This document shows, in pieces, positions 50,002 through 58,554 of a stretch of 64,000 nucleotides of DNA. The translations under genes were made by a program, and so were the position numbers. Position 1 is the first letter of the stretch. Each line of letters begins with the position of its first letter. Below the pieces are notes generated by a model. It was not told where the DNA came from, did not search any database, and saw nothing but the letters and a program-made list of their open reading frames with translations. Source of the DNA: Amycolatopsis sp. WQ 127309 (GTDB lineage: Bacteria > Actinomycetota > Actinomycetes > Mycobacteriales > Pseudonocardiaceae); NCBI RefSeq assembly GCF_023023025.1, contig NZ_CP095481.1, forward strand, positions 5,841,001-5,905,000. Direction: 5' to 3'.

Positions 50002-50952
50002 TCAGCGGGTGACGGCGAGCACGTGCTTTCCCACGACGCCGCCGCGTTCGAAGGCCTCGTGCGCGGCGGCGACGTCCGCCAGCGGATACACCCCCTGCAC
50101 GACCGGGCGCAGGGCGCCGGACGTGACGTAGCCGGCCAGCTCGGTCAGCACGGCGGAGCCGGGGTTGGCGCTGAACGCGCGGATGCGCCGGGCGCCGTGG
50201 ACGGTCGAGGCGGCGATCGCCGCCAAGACGGGGGCGGACAACGCGATCGTGACCATCCGGCCGCCCTTGGCCAGCCGGCCGCGGTAGCGGTTCAGCTCGG
50301 AGCCGACGGTGTCGACGATGACGTCGAACGGCCCGGTCGCGTCCGGCGTCGTCGTGCCGTAGTCGAGAACTTCGTCGGCGCCCAGGTCGCGCAGGAGCGC
50401 GGCGTGGCGGTCGCGGGCCAGCGCCGTGACGTGGCCGCCCAGCGCGCGGGCCAGCTGCACCGCGGCGGAGCCGACGCCGCCGGCCGCGCCGCGGACCAGG
50501 ACCCGCTCGCCGTCTTTGAGCCGGACGCTGTCGCGCAGCGCGATCAGCGCGGTGCTGCCCGCCACGACGAGGGACGCCGCCTCGACCGCCGGGACACCCG
50601 CGGGGGCGGCGGCGATGCGCCCGGCCGGGACGACGACGTACTCGGCCGCGGCGGCGACGGTGTGGCGTTGCCGCGGGTGGACCATGCCCCAGACCCGGTC
50701 CCCGGCGTGGTGGCCCTCGACGCCGGGCCCGGTCGTGACGACGACCCCGGCGAAGTCCAGGCCGACGCCGATCGGGAACTTGCGGCCCGACACCATCCGC
50801 AGCCCACCGGCGCGGACGATCGCGTCGTGCCCGTTGACGCTGGACGCCTCGACCGCCACCAGGACCTCGCCCGCACCGGGGGAGGGGCGGTCGGTTTCGG
50901 TGACCCGAAGGACGTCCGGGGTTCCGAAGCTCGTGATCTGTGCGGCCTTCAT
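50002..50952 (-). CDS. Zinc-independent NADP-dependent quinone oxidoreductase (MDR family)
   Basis: 316-residue medium-chain dehydrogenase/quinone reductase. The cofactor-binding motif is GAAGGVGSAAVQLAR (about 144-158). The N-terminal segment VNGHDAIVRAG lacks the Cys/His zinc ligands of alcohol dehydrogenases, as in QOR-type enzymes. It reduces quinones or enones with NADPH. The ATG at 50952 has GGGAGG about 10 bases upstream. Divergent from the XRE regulator at 51085, which probably controls it. Confidence 0.88.
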   Translation of the reverse strand: MKAAQITSFGTPDVLRVTETDRPSPGAGEVLVAVEASSVNGHDAIVRAGGLRMVSGRKFPIGVGLDFAGVVVTTGPGVEGHHAGDRVWGMVHPRQRHTVAAAAEYVVVPAGRIAAAPAGVPAVEAASLVVAGSTALIALRDSVRLKDGERVLVRGAAGGVGSAAVQLARALGGHVTALARDRHAALLRDLGADEVLDYGTTTPDATGPFDVIVDTVGSELNRYRGRLAKGGRMVTIALSAPVLAAIAASTVHGARRIRAFSANPGSAVLTELAGYVTSGALRPVVQGVYPLADVAAAHEAFERGGVVGKHVLAVTR

Positions 50953-51084
50953 GGCGTGGTTTCCTCCCGTGGTCGGCTGGTGCGACACCGATCCTGGGGC
51001 GCGTTCGCGGCGGCACGGTCGTTCGCCTTGTCCTGGGTCCGCCGGACCCACCTTCGCCGGTCACGCCGCGGGCATACTGGGCCG

Positions 51085-51957
51085 GTGACCGAGGACCCCC
51101 GCCGCGCGCTCGCCGAGTTCCTGCGGACCCGGCGGACCCGGGTGCGGCCGCAGGACGTCGGCCTCGAGCCGGGTCCGCGGCGGCGCGTCGCCGGACTGCG
51201 TCGCGAGGAACTGGCCCTGCTGGCCGGGGTGAGCTCGGACTACTACCAGCGCATGGAGCAGGGCCGTGACGTGCGGCCCTCCGGCCAGGTCCTCGACGCC
51301 ATCGCCCGGGCGCTGGACTTCTCGGCCGAGGAGACCCGGCACCTGCACAGCCTCGCCGCGGCCGCCCGCACCCCGGCCCGCCCGGCCCGCCGGTACCCGC
51401 CGGAGGAGGTGCCGCCGACCACGCTGCGGCTGCTGCGCGCGACGACGTCACCCGCCCTGGTCGTCGGCCGGTTCCTGGACGTGCTGGCCTGGAACCCGCT
51501 GGCCGGTGCGCTGCTGGGCGCGTTCACCGAGGTGCCCCGGGCCGAACGGAACCTGCTGGCGCTGCTGCTGCACCCGGAGGCCGACCGGGCGTGCCCGGAG
51601 CGCGCGGCCACCGTCGCCGAGCTGACCGGGATGCTGCGCGCCCAGGTCGCCGCCGAGCCGGGGCACCCGCGAGCGGTCGAGCTGGTGGGTGCGCTGGCGG
51701 TGCGCAGCGCGGAGTTCGCGACGCTGTGGGCCCGGCACGACGTCGAGGCCACGACTCGCGGCCGGATGCGCGTGAACCACCCGCTGGTCGGGGAGCTGAA
51801 CCTGGACTGGGACGCGTACGCGATGCCGGGGGAGCCGGGGCCGGTGCTGATCGTCTGCACCGCGGAGCCGGGTGGTCCGGACGACGACCGGCTGCGGCTG
51901 CTGGCCGGCCTGCTCGACGCGCCCCGGGCGACGGAGACGTCCACCTCGTCGTCGTGA
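51085..51957 (+). CDS. XRE-family regulator with MmyB-like ligand domain
   Basis: 290 residues: N-terminal XRE helix-turn-helix (REELALLAGVSSDYYQRMEQGRDV, about 40-63) and a C-terminal MmyB-like PAS-type domain that binds fatty acids in known members. Such proteins typically regulate an adjacent divergent oxidoreductase gene, here the quinone reductase. GTG start at 51085 gives the normal N-terminus VTEDPRRALAEFLRTRR. Confidence 0.88.
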   Translation: MTEDPRRALAEFLRTRRTRVRPQDVGLEPGPRRRVAGLRREELALLAGVSSDYYQRMEQGRDVRPSGQVLDAIARALDFSAEETRHLHSLAAAARTPARPARRYPPEEVPPTTLRLLRATTSPALVVGRFLDVLAWNPLAGALLGAFTEVPRAERNLLALLLHPEADRACPERAATVAELTGMLRAQVAAEPGHPRAVELVGALAVRSAEFATLWARHDVEATTRGRMRVNHPLVGELNLDWDAYAMPGEPGPVLIVCTAEPGGPDDDRLRLLAGLLDAPRATETSTSSS

Positions 51958-52039
51958 CCCGGCAATCCGGGTGGGGTCCCGCGCCGAATGCCTGAAGATC
52001 GTGGACGCTCGCACTCGAGCCCGGAAGGGAAGTGGGCAG

Positions 52040-52357
52040 ATGGGGACAGCCGGCGACCCCACGCCGTTCGAGGCCGCGGCGGTGCTGACCCTCCGCGTCG
52101 CACCCGAGCTGGCCGGTACCGAAGAGGTGGAACAGGCCTTCGCGCCGGCGCTGGCCGTGCCGCCCGGCACTCCGGTCGTGGTCGACCTTTCGGCGGTGAC
52201 CTTCCTGACCCTGGAAGCCGTGGTGCCGCTGCTGGCCTTCGTCGAACGGTGTGCGGCGGAAGGCAAGGCCCTGCTGATCGTGGCTTCGGCCTACGTGCGG
52301 AGGAAGTGGGCGTTGCTGGGCCTGGATCCGGTCATCCCGCTGCAGCCGGCCGGCTGA
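52040..52357 (+). CDS. STAS-like protein lacking the regulatory Ser
   Basis: 105-residue STAS-fold protein. The central strand-loop VVVDLSAVTFLTLEAVVPLL matches anti-sigma antagonists, but where they have D-S-x-G the sequence is T-L-E-A, so the phosphorylatable Ser is gone and Glu may mimic the phosphorylated state. It overlaps the convergent TetR gene by 26 bp. Start at 52040 rests on a purine-rich stretch upstream. Confidence 0.7.
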   Translation: MGTAGDPTPFEAAAVLTLRVAPELAGTEEVEQAFAPALAVPPGTPVVVDLSAVTFLTLEAVVPLLAFVERCAAEGKALLIVASAYVRRKWALLGLDPVIPLQPAG

Positions 52358-52949
52358 GGGCCCGGCGCCAGAATCCGGTGACGCCGCGGCGCAGCTGGTC
52401 GGTGTCGACGCTCCGCGGATCGAGCAGCCGTTGCAGCGCGATCCCGCGGAGCTGCCCGACGACGGCCACCGCGACGTCGTCCGGAGCGGCTCCGGGGTCG
52501 ATGGTGCCGTCCGTGATGCCCGCTTCGACGTCGTCGCGCAGGTCGGCGCGGAAGGCGTCATCCCGCTCGCGGAAGATCGGGGCCAGCTCCGGTTGCGTCG
52601 GGGCCTCCGCCCACAACAGCAGGAAAGCCTGGTTGAACACGCCGATCGAGCTGAGCGCGCCGAGGTAGCCGTCGATCAGCCGCAGCAGGCGGTCGAGTCC
52701 GGGCGCCACGCCGTCGAGGCCGGGCACGAAGCCGGCTTGGGTGGCGCGGGCGAGCCGTTCGACCAGGGTCTGCTTGGCGCCGAAGTGGTGGGTGACGATG
52801 CCGCGGCTGTAACCGGCGCGTTCCCCGACCCGGGCCAGGGTCAGCGAGCGCACCCCCTGCTCGACGACCAGTTCGGCGGCCGCGGCCAGCAGCGCGGCTT
52901 CCGCCTGGTCACGGCGTTCCTGCTGGGTGCGGCGGGTGGTCGTCGGCAT
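52332..52949 (-). CDS. TetR-family regulator
   Basis: 205-residue TetR protein. The HTH is at about 30-58 (SLTLARVGERAGYSRGIVTHHF) with a C-terminal dimer/ligand domain. It is divergent from the DUF1330-hydrolase pair at 53028 and almost certainly binds the inverted repeat at 52963-52998 in the shared promoter. Confidence 0.88.
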   Translation of the reverse strand: MPTTTRRTQQERRDQAEAALLAAAAELVVEQGVRSLTLARVGERAGYSRGIVTHHFGAKQTLVERLARATQAGFVPGLDGVAPGLDRLLRLIDGYLGALSSIGVFNQAFLLLWAEAPTQPELAPIFRERDDAFRADLRDDVEAGITDGTIDPGAAPDDVAVAVVGQLRGIALQRLLDPRSVDTDQLRRGVTGFWRRALSRPAAAG

Positions 52950-52962
52950 GTCCGCAGCCTAT

Positions 52963-52998
52963 CAAACTAACTTGCGTGTCGGTCAACAAGTATGTTTG
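52963..52998. promoter_or_regulatory. Inverted-repeat operator of the divergent TetR promoter
   Basis: CAAACTAACTTG (52963-52974) and CAAGTATGTTTG (52987-52998) are inverted copies differing at two central bases, with a 12-bp spacer. AT-rich relative to the flanks. It lies in the 78-bp gap between the TetR gene and the operon it likely controls. Confidence 0.65.
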
Positions 52999-53027
52999 AG
53001 TGAAGGCCTGACCCCGGGAGGCTCCTG

Positions 53028-53396
53028 ATGATCGACATCGACGACCGCGAACTCGACGCCCTGCTCGCCGACGACCCTGGCGGCCCGGTCGTGATGCTCA
53101 ACCTGCTGCGGTTCCGCCCGGAAGGCGGCCGCGAGAGCTACCAGCGCTACGCCGAGGCCCTCGGCCACACGATCAACGCCCGCTACGGCTTGAGCGTCGA
53201 GTACCTGGGCGACGGCGGGCGCGCCCTGGTCGCCGAAGACGGGCAGGCCTGGGACATGGTGGTGCTGGTCCGCTACCCGGACCGGCGGGCGTTCGCCGCC
53301 ATGGTCCGCGATCCGGACTACCAGGCGGTCGCGCACCTGCGCAGTGACGCACTGGTGGAGTCGGTCCTGCAGCCGACCAGCCCGGTCGCCGTCTGA
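53028..53396 (+). CDS. DUF1330-like small protein
   Basis: 122-residue ferredoxin-like-fold protein with the DUF1330 pattern (PVVMLNLLRFRPEGGRESYQRY, then WDMVVLVRYPDRRAFAAMV). Function unknown; relatives are dimeric alpha-beta barrel proteins. GGGAGG precedes the ATG. It overlaps the hydrolase gene by 1 bp (TGATG) and is divergent from TetR. Confidence 0.78.
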   Translation: MIDIDDRELDALLADDPGGPVVMLNLLRFRPEGGRESYQRYAEALGHTINARYGLSVEYLGDGGRALVAEDGQAWDMVVLVRYPDRRAFAAMVRDPDYQAVAHLRSDALVESVLQPTSPVAV

Positions 53397-54148
53397 TGCC
53401 CGCGGTGTTCGTCCACGGCAACCCGGAGACGGCGGCGGTGTGGGAGCCGTTGCTGGCCGAGCTGGCGGCCGTCCGCTCGGACCTGGTGTGCTTGTCGCCG
53501 CCCGGCTTCGGGGCGCCGCTGCCGCCCGGGTTCGGTGCCACGCACGCGGAGTACCGGGACTGGCTCGTCGAGGAGCTGACGGCGTTCGGCGAGCCGGTGG
53601 ACCTGGTCGGCCACGACGTCGGCGGCGGGCACGTGGTGAACGTGGTGCTGAGCCGCCCGGACCTGGTGCGCAGCTGGGTCAGCGACGTGCTCGGCGTCTA
53701 CGACCCCGGCTACGAGTGGCACGAGCTGGCCCGCCGCTGGCAGACCCCCGGCGTCGGCGAGGCCGACGTCGCGGCCCGGTTCGGCGGCACGGCCGAGGAA
53801 CGCACGGCGACGTTGGTGGAGCGGGGGATGGGCCGCGCGGTCGCGGCCCGGGTGGCGGCGGGCCAGGACGAGGCGATGGGCCGCGCGGTGCTGGCCCTGT
53901 ACCGGTCGGCCGCCCAGGCGGGCCCACCCGGCCTCGGCCTGGGGCTGGAGCGCGCGGCGGCTCGCCCGGGCCTGGCCGTCCTGGCGACGGCGGACCACGT
54001 CGTCGGCACGGAGGAGCAACGCCGCCGGGCAGCCGCCCGCGCGGGAGCCCGGGTCGCGGTCCTCGACGGACTGGGCCACTGGTGGATGACCGAGGCCCCG
54101 GCCCGCGGCGCCGCGGCACTGACGGCTTTCTGGTCGACGATCGGCTGA
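53396..54148 (+). CDS. Alpha/beta hydrolase, epoxide-hydrolase/dehalogenase type
   Basis: 250-residue alpha/beta hydrolase. The nucleophile elbow is GHDVGG (Asp74), as in epoxide hydrolases and haloalkane dehalogenases rather than Ser esterases. The oxyanion motif is HGNPE at 7-11 and the catalytic His is in GLGHWW near the C-terminus. It likely hydrolyses an epoxide or halide of unknown source. Translation is coupled to the upstream DUF1330 gene and both are probably induced through the TetR protein. Confidence 0.85.
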   Translation: MPAVFVHGNPETAAVWEPLLAELAAVRSDLVCLSPPGFGAPLPPGFGATHAEYRDWLVEELTAFGEPVDLVGHDVGGGHVVNVVLSRPDLVRSWVSDVLGVYDPGYEWHELARRWQTPGVGEADVAARFGGTAEERTATLVERGMGRAVAARVAAGQDEAMGRAVLALYRSAAQAGPPGLGLGLERAAARPGLAVLATADHVVGTEEQRRRAAARAGARVAVLDGLGHWWMTEAPARGAAALTAFWSTIG

Positions 54149-54351
54149 CGGCTTCTCATCGTCGATGCCGCGTTGATCTGTGTTCAAAGGACGCGAGGCT
54201 GGGTAATCGCGGTTCTGTGTCCCTTCCGTGCTTGGCGGGGATTCGGCGATGGCGTCGGTTCAGCAGCGAGCCGGCGCCATCGTCATGCCACAGGAGGCCG
54301 CGGCCCCTTGTCCGACGTGGCTCGGCCGGGAATCGGCTCTACGGTGATCCC

Positions 54352-54942
54352 ATGCCTGCCTCTTTCGACGTTCGTCCCGCGTCCCGGTTCGAGGACGTGG
54401 CGGCGATCCTCAACCCGAGCGGGAACGAGCGGGCCTGCTGGTGCCTCGCGTACCGGAGCACCTCGGCCGAGTACAGCGCGCTGCGGGGTGAGCGGCGGGC
54501 CGAGCACGTCCGCACGTTGTGTGCCGAGAAGCCCGCGCCCGGCGTGCTGGCCTACGACGGCGACGTGCCGATCGGCTGGTGTGGCGTGGCGCCGCGGTCG
54601 CGGATGGAGCGGCTCGTGCGGTCGCGGACGATACCCCCGCTCGACGACGTGCCGGTGTGGAGCGTGGTGTGTTTCGTGGTGCGGACGCCGTATCGGCGGC
54701 GCGGCGTGTCCCGGGCTCTGCTGGACGGAGCTGTCGCCCATGCGCGTTCGTGCGGCGCCCCGGCCATCGAGGGCTACCCGGTCGACACGGAGGGGGCGCG
54801 GATCGGCTCGAGCGCCGCGCACGTCGGCACGACCACGTTGTTCGCCGGAGCCGGCTTCGAACGGGTACGGCCCACTCAGGCGCGGGCCGACCGCCGGGTC
54901 CGCTGGCTCATGCGGCTCGACCTCGGCTCGCCGTCGTCATGA
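54352..54942 (+). CDS. GNAT-family N-acetyltransferase
   Basis: 196-residue GNAT acetyltransferase. The acetyl-CoA pyrophosphate loop is RTPYRRRGVSRALLDGA, preceded by the central beta-strand VWSVVCFVV. Substrate unknown. Stands alone; the 203-bp gap upstream (54149-54351) and the 138-bp gap downstream show no recognisable element. Confidence 0.85.
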   Translation: MPASFDVRPASRFEDVAAILNPSGNERACWCLAYRSTSAEYSALRGERRAEHVRTLCAEKPAPGVLAYDGDVPIGWCGVAPRSRMERLVRSRTIPPLDDVPVWSVVCFVVRTPYRRRGVSRALLDGAVAHARSCGAPAIEGYPVDTEGARIGSSAAHVGTTTLFAGAGFERVRPTQARADRRVRWLMRLDLGSPSS

Positions 54943-55080
54943 CGCTCGCCGGGTTCGGCGCCGACGTCGCACCCGCGTGAGCCGCTGGGGAACCGGCGGG
55001 CTCGGGGGCCGGTCCTCCGCTACTGTCCGGTCGCGGGTCCCGCTCGGTGGACCGCTCTCCCGTCGCCGAAAGGACTGCCC

Positions 55081-55380
55081 GTGCACCGGCTCACCGTCCT
55101 CTACCCGCCGCCCGTCGATCCCGCGCACTTCCGTGACCACTACACCCGCGTGCACCTGCCGCTGGCGGCGAAGCTTCCCGGCCTCGTGCGGATGCAGCAC
55201 GCCTTCGACGTCGAGGGCCTGGGTGGGGCCAGCCCGTACTTCGCGGTCTTCCACGGCGACTTCGAGTCGGCCGGGGCGATGGCCGCCGCGCTGGGGTCCG
55301 ACGAGGGCAAGGCCGTCTCCGCGGACGTCGCCAACTACGCGACCGGTGGCGCGCAGCTGGTGCACTACGAGCTGAGCTGA
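55081..55380 (+). CDS. EthD-family protein
   Basis: 99-residue dimeric alpha-beta barrel protein of the EthD family (LYPPPVDPAHFRDHYTRVHLPLAAKLPG, the family N-terminal pattern with two His). EthD proteins assist P450 or polyketide cyclisation reactions but many are unassigned. GTG start with an AAAGGA-type site. It precedes the SDR-carboxylase operon, but a separate promoter lies between them. Confidence 0.82.
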   Translation: MHRLTVLYPPPVDPAHFRDHYTRVHLPLAAKLPGLVRMQHAFDVEGLGGASPYFAVFHGDFESAGAMAAALGSDEGKAVSADVANYATGGAQLVHYELS

Positions 55381-55404
55381 GCGCCGCGTGTGACGCGCGC
55401 GGTC

Positions 55405-55432
55405 TTGAGGCCGCGGGCGGATCGCGCATAAT
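55405..55432 (+). promoter_or_regulatory. Promoter of the SDR-carboxylase operon
   Basis: TTGAGG (55405-55410) and CATAAT (55427-55432) with a 16-bp spacer form a good housekeeping promoter. Transcription would start around 55439, just at the TetR-type operator 55441-55454. Confidence 0.65.
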
Positions 55433-55440
55433 GGCACCAA

Positions 55441-55454
55441 CAACCGACCGCTTA
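55441..55454. promoter_or_regulatory. TetR-type operator at the operon start
   Basis: The minus strand reads TAAGCGGTCGGTTG, which keeps the TAAGCG half-site and the 2-bp centre of the palindrome at 32475-32488 and differs in the other half at two positions. It overlaps the predicted transcription start, a classic repression site. A further CTTAGTA flank makes a longer partial dyad. Confidence 0.5.
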
Positions 55455-55490
55455 GTATGTTCCGGGCAACGTCGAAGGAGACACCCTGCC

Positions 55491-56243
55491 GTGAACTCGT
55501 TCAAGGATCGCGTCGCGATCGTCACCGGGGCCAGCCGGGGCATCGGCCTCGGCATCGCCAAGACGCTCGTCGAGCGCGGCGCCAAGGTCTGCATCACCGC
55601 GCGCAAGCCCGAAGCCCTGGAAGAGGCGGTCAGCTCCCTCGGCGGCCCGGACGTCGCCATGTTCGTGCCCGGCAAGTCCGACGACACCGACCACCAGGAC
55701 GAGACCGTCGCGAAGACGATCGAGACCTTCGGCCGGCTCGACTACCTGGTCAACAACACCGGCATCAACCCGGTCTACGGCTCGACGCTCGACATCGACC
55801 CGGGCGCGGCGGCCAAGATCCTCGGCGTCAACGTGCTCGCGCCGCTCGGCTGGACCAAGCGCGCCCGCGACGCGTGGATGGGCGAGCACGGCGGCTCGGT
55901 CGTCAACGTCGCCTCCGTCGCCGGCCTCGGCGCGTCGCCCGGCATCGGGATGTACGGCGTCAGCAAGGCCGCACTGATCCGGCTGACCGTCGAGCTCGGC
56001 GCCGAGCTGGGCCCGAAGATCCGGGTCAACGCCGTCGCGCCGGCCGTCGTCAAGACGAAGTTCGCGACCGCCCTGTACGAAGGCCGCGAGGAGGAGGTCG
56101 CCTCGGCGTACCCGATGAAGCGCCTCGGCCTGCCGTCCGACATCGCGGGCGCGGTGGCGTTCCTGCTGTCCGACGACGCGAGCTGGATCACCGGCCAGAC
56201 CGTCGTCCTCGACGGCGGCGTGACCCTGGGCGGTGGCCTGTGA
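55491..56243 (+). CDS. SDR oxidoreductase (3-oxoacyl-ACP/CoA reductase type)
   Basis: 250-residue classical SDR. The Rossmann motif is TGASRGIGLGIAK, the catalytic tetrad includes Asn in NNTG, Ser in VNVASVAG and YGVSK for Tyr and Lys, and the C-terminus WITGQTVVLDGGVTLGGG is typical of FabG-like enzymes. It probably reduces or oxidises a 3-hydroxyacyl-CoA. The GTG at 55491 has GAAGGAG about 10 bases upstream. First gene of a three-gene operon with GTGA/ATGA overlaps. Confidence 0.9.
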   Translation: MNSFKDRVAIVTGASRGIGLGIAKTLVERGAKVCITARKPEALEEAVSSLGGPDVAMFVPGKSDDTDHQDETVAKTIETFGRLDYLVNNTGINPVYGSTLDIDPGAAAKILGVNVLAPLGWTKRARDAWMGEHGGSVVNVASVAGLGASPGIGMYGVSKAALIRLTVELGAELGPKIRVNAVAPAVVKTKFATALYEGREEEVASAYPMKRLGLPSDIAGAVAFLLSDDASWITGQTVVLDGGVTLGGGL

Positions 56244-57010
56244 CCGGCGTCGTCGTCACCGGTGGCGGCGGCGGTATCGGGGCGACGCTGGCCCGCCGGT
56301 TCGTCGCGGACGGTGCCCAGGTCGTCGTCGCGGACCTCGACGGCGACAAGGTCCGCGAGGTCGCGGCCGAGATCGGCGCGACGGCGTTCGTCGGTGACGT
56401 CGCGAGCGTCGACGGCGTCGCGAAGCTGGTCGAGAGCGCCCGGGAGACCCTGGGCGAGATCGACGTCTTCTGCGCCAACGCCGGGATCGCGCCCTTCGGC
56501 GGCGCGGAAAGCCCCGAGGAGGTCTGGGCGCGCACCTGGGACGTCAACGTGATGGCGCACGTCCGCGCGGCCAACCTGCTGCTGCCCGCGTGGCTCGAGC
56601 GCGGCAAGGGCCACTTCATCGCGACGGTCTCCGCCGCCGGGCTGCTCACCAGCCTCGGCTCGGCGCCGTACTCGGTGACCAAGCACGGCGCGCTGGCCTT
56701 CGCCGAGTACCTGTCGGCGACCTACCGCCACCGCGGCCTCACCGTGCAGGCGATCTGCCCGCAGGGCGTGCGCACGGCGATGCTGGAGAGCACCGGCACC
56801 GCCGGGCAGCTGCTCATGGGCGCGTCGGCGATCGAGCCGGAGCAGGTCGCGGACGCGCTGTTCAAGGCGATCGAGGAGAAGCGCTTCCTCGTTCTGCCGC
56901 ACCCGGAGGTCGCCGGGTACTACGCGGCGCGCGCCACCGAGACCGACCGGTGGCTCGGCGGGATGAACAAGCTGCAGCGCAAGGTCGAGCAGGCGCTCGG
57001 CGACGCATGA
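56240..57010 (+). CDS. SDR oxidoreductase, second of the operon
   Basis: 256-residue classical SDR (TGGGGGIGATLARRF, CANAGIAPFGG, catalytic YSVTKHGALAFAEYL) without the long FabG C-terminus. It overlaps the first SDR by GTGA and the carboxylase gene by ATGA. Probably oxidises a secondary alcohol in the same degradation path; substrate unknown. Confidence 0.88.
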   Translation: MTGVVVTGGGGGIGATLARRFVADGAQVVVADLDGDKVREVAAEIGATAFVGDVASVDGVAKLVESARETLGEIDVFCANAGIAPFGGAESPEEVWARTWDVNVMAHVRAANLLLPAWLERGKGHFIATVSAAGLLTSLGSAPYSVTKHGALAFAEYLSATYRHRGLTVQAICPQGVRTAMLESTGTAGQLLMGASAIEPEQVADALFKAIEEKRFLVLPHPEVAGYYAARATETDRWLGGMNKLQRKVEQALGDA

Positions 57011-58554
57011 GCTGGGAGCCGGAGGTCGGTGAGATCGCCCGCCGGCGCGAGCTGGCCGAGCGGATGGGCGGGCCGGAGAAGGTGGCCCGCCAGCACGCGG
57101 CCGGGCGCTCGACGGTCCGCGAACGCATCGCGGCGCTCGTCGACCCCGGCACCTTCGACGAGATCGGCGCGCTGGCCGGGACGGCGTCCTATGAGGACGG
57201 CTCGCTGGAGTCGTTCACCCCGGCCAACTTCGTCATCGGCACCGCTCGGCTCGACGGCCGTCGGGTCGCGATCGGCGGGGACGACTTCACCGTGCGCGGC
57301 GGCGCGGCCGACGCGGCGATCATGGAGAAGCAGGTCTACGCCGAGCGGCTCGCGAACGAGCTGGGCCTGCCGATGGTGCGCCTGATCGAGGGCACCGGCG
57401 GTGGCGGCAGCGTCAAGATGCTGGAGCAGCACGGGTTCACCTACGTCCCGGTCAACCCGGCCTGGGACCTGGTGGTGGACAACCTGTCCACGGTGCCGGT
57501 CGTCGCGGCGTGCCTCGGCCCGGTGGCCGGGCTGGGCGCCGCGCGGGCCGTGATGTCGCACCTGTGCGTGCTCGTCGAGGACGTCGCGCAGCTGTTCGTC
57601 GCCGGGCCGCCGGTCGTGAAGCACGCGACGGGGGAGGATCTGTCCAAAGAGGAACTGGGCGGCGCCGACGTCCACCGGCGCAGCGGTGCGGTGGACCGGA
57701 TCGTCGCCTCCGAAGCCGAGGCTTTCGCCGTGCTGAAGCAGTTCCTGTCGTACCTGCCGTCCTCTGTGGACTCACTGCCGCCGGTCGGGTCCACAGAGGA
57801 CTCGGCCGGCCGCCGCGACGAGGCGCTGCTCTCGCTCGTCCCGCGCAACCGGCGTCAGCCCTACCGGCTGCGGCCGTTGCTGGACGGCGTCTTCGACGAA
57901 GGCTCGGTGTTCGACTACGCCGTCTCGGGCGGCTCGGCCTATGCGGGATTGGCGCGGCTCAGCGGTCATCCGGTCGGCGTGCTCGCCACCGACCCGTACC
58001 GCGGCGCGACGCTGACGCCCGAGGGCGCCGACGTCATGACGCGCCTGGTCGACCTCTGCGAGACGTTCCACCTGCCGCTGGTGTCGCTGACGGACCAGGC
58101 CGGCATGGTGATCGGCGCGGCGGCCGAACGCGCGGGCGCGATCCGTCACGGCGCCCGCGCGGTGACCGCGGTCTACCAGGCGCGGGTGCCGATGGCCGAG
58201 GTGATCGTGCGGCGCGTGTTCGGCGTCGGCGGCGCGGGCCAGACCAACCGGCACCGCTTGGTCCGGCGCTGGGCGTGGCCCTCGGGCGACTGGGGTTCGC
58301 TGCCCGTCGAAGGCGGCATCGAGGCCGCCTACCGCGCCGAACTCGACGCGGCCGACGACCGCGATGCGCGGATCGAGGAGATCCGCGCGCGCCTCGACGC
58401 CGTCCGCTCGCCGTTCCGCACGGCCGAGCGGTTCTCGGTGGAGGACGTCATCGACCCGCGCGAGACCCGCGCTCGGCTGTGCGACTGGGTGCCGGACGCC
58501 TACGCCGTGCTGCCGAAGCTGCTCGGCCGCCCGTCGTTCGGGATGCGGCCCTAG
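57007..58554 (+). CDS. Acyl-CoA carboxyltransferase (beta-type)
   Basis: 515-residue carboxyltransferase of the acyl-CoA carboxylase beta family, with the N-lobe (GTGGGGSVKMLEQHGF, CLGPVAGLGAARAVMSH) and C-lobe (FGVGGAGQTNRHRLVRRWAWPSGDWG) recognisable. It lacks an adjacent biotin carboxylase, so it either shares the alpha subunit encoded at 18092 or another one, or acts as a non-biotin-dependent homologue. It ends at a CTAG shared with the convergent DHFR-like gene. Confidence 0.87.
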   Translation: MSWEPEVGEIARRRELAERMGGPEKVARQHAAGRSTVRERIAALVDPGTFDEIGALAGTASYEDGSLESFTPANFVIGTARLDGRRVAIGGDDFTVRGGAADAAIMEKQVYAERLANELGLPMVRLIEGTGGGGSVKMLEQHGFTYVPVNPAWDLVVDNLSTVPVVAACLGPVAGLGAARAVMSHLCVLVEDVAQLFVAGPPVVKHATGEDLSKEELGGADVHRRSGAVDRIVASEAEAFAVLKQFLSYLPSSVDSLPPVGSTEDSAGRRDEALLSLVPRNRRQPYRLRPLLDGVFDEGSVFDYAVSGGSAYAGLARLSGHPVGVLATDPYRGATLTPEGADVMTRLVDLCETFHLPLVSLTDQAGMVIGAAAERAGAIRHGARAVTAVYQARVPMAEVIVRRVFGVGGAGQTNRHRLVRRWAWPSGDWGSLPVEGGIEAAYRAELDAADDRDARIEEIRARLDAVRSPFRTAERFSVEDVIDPRETRARLCDWVPDAYAVLPKLLGRPSFGMRP

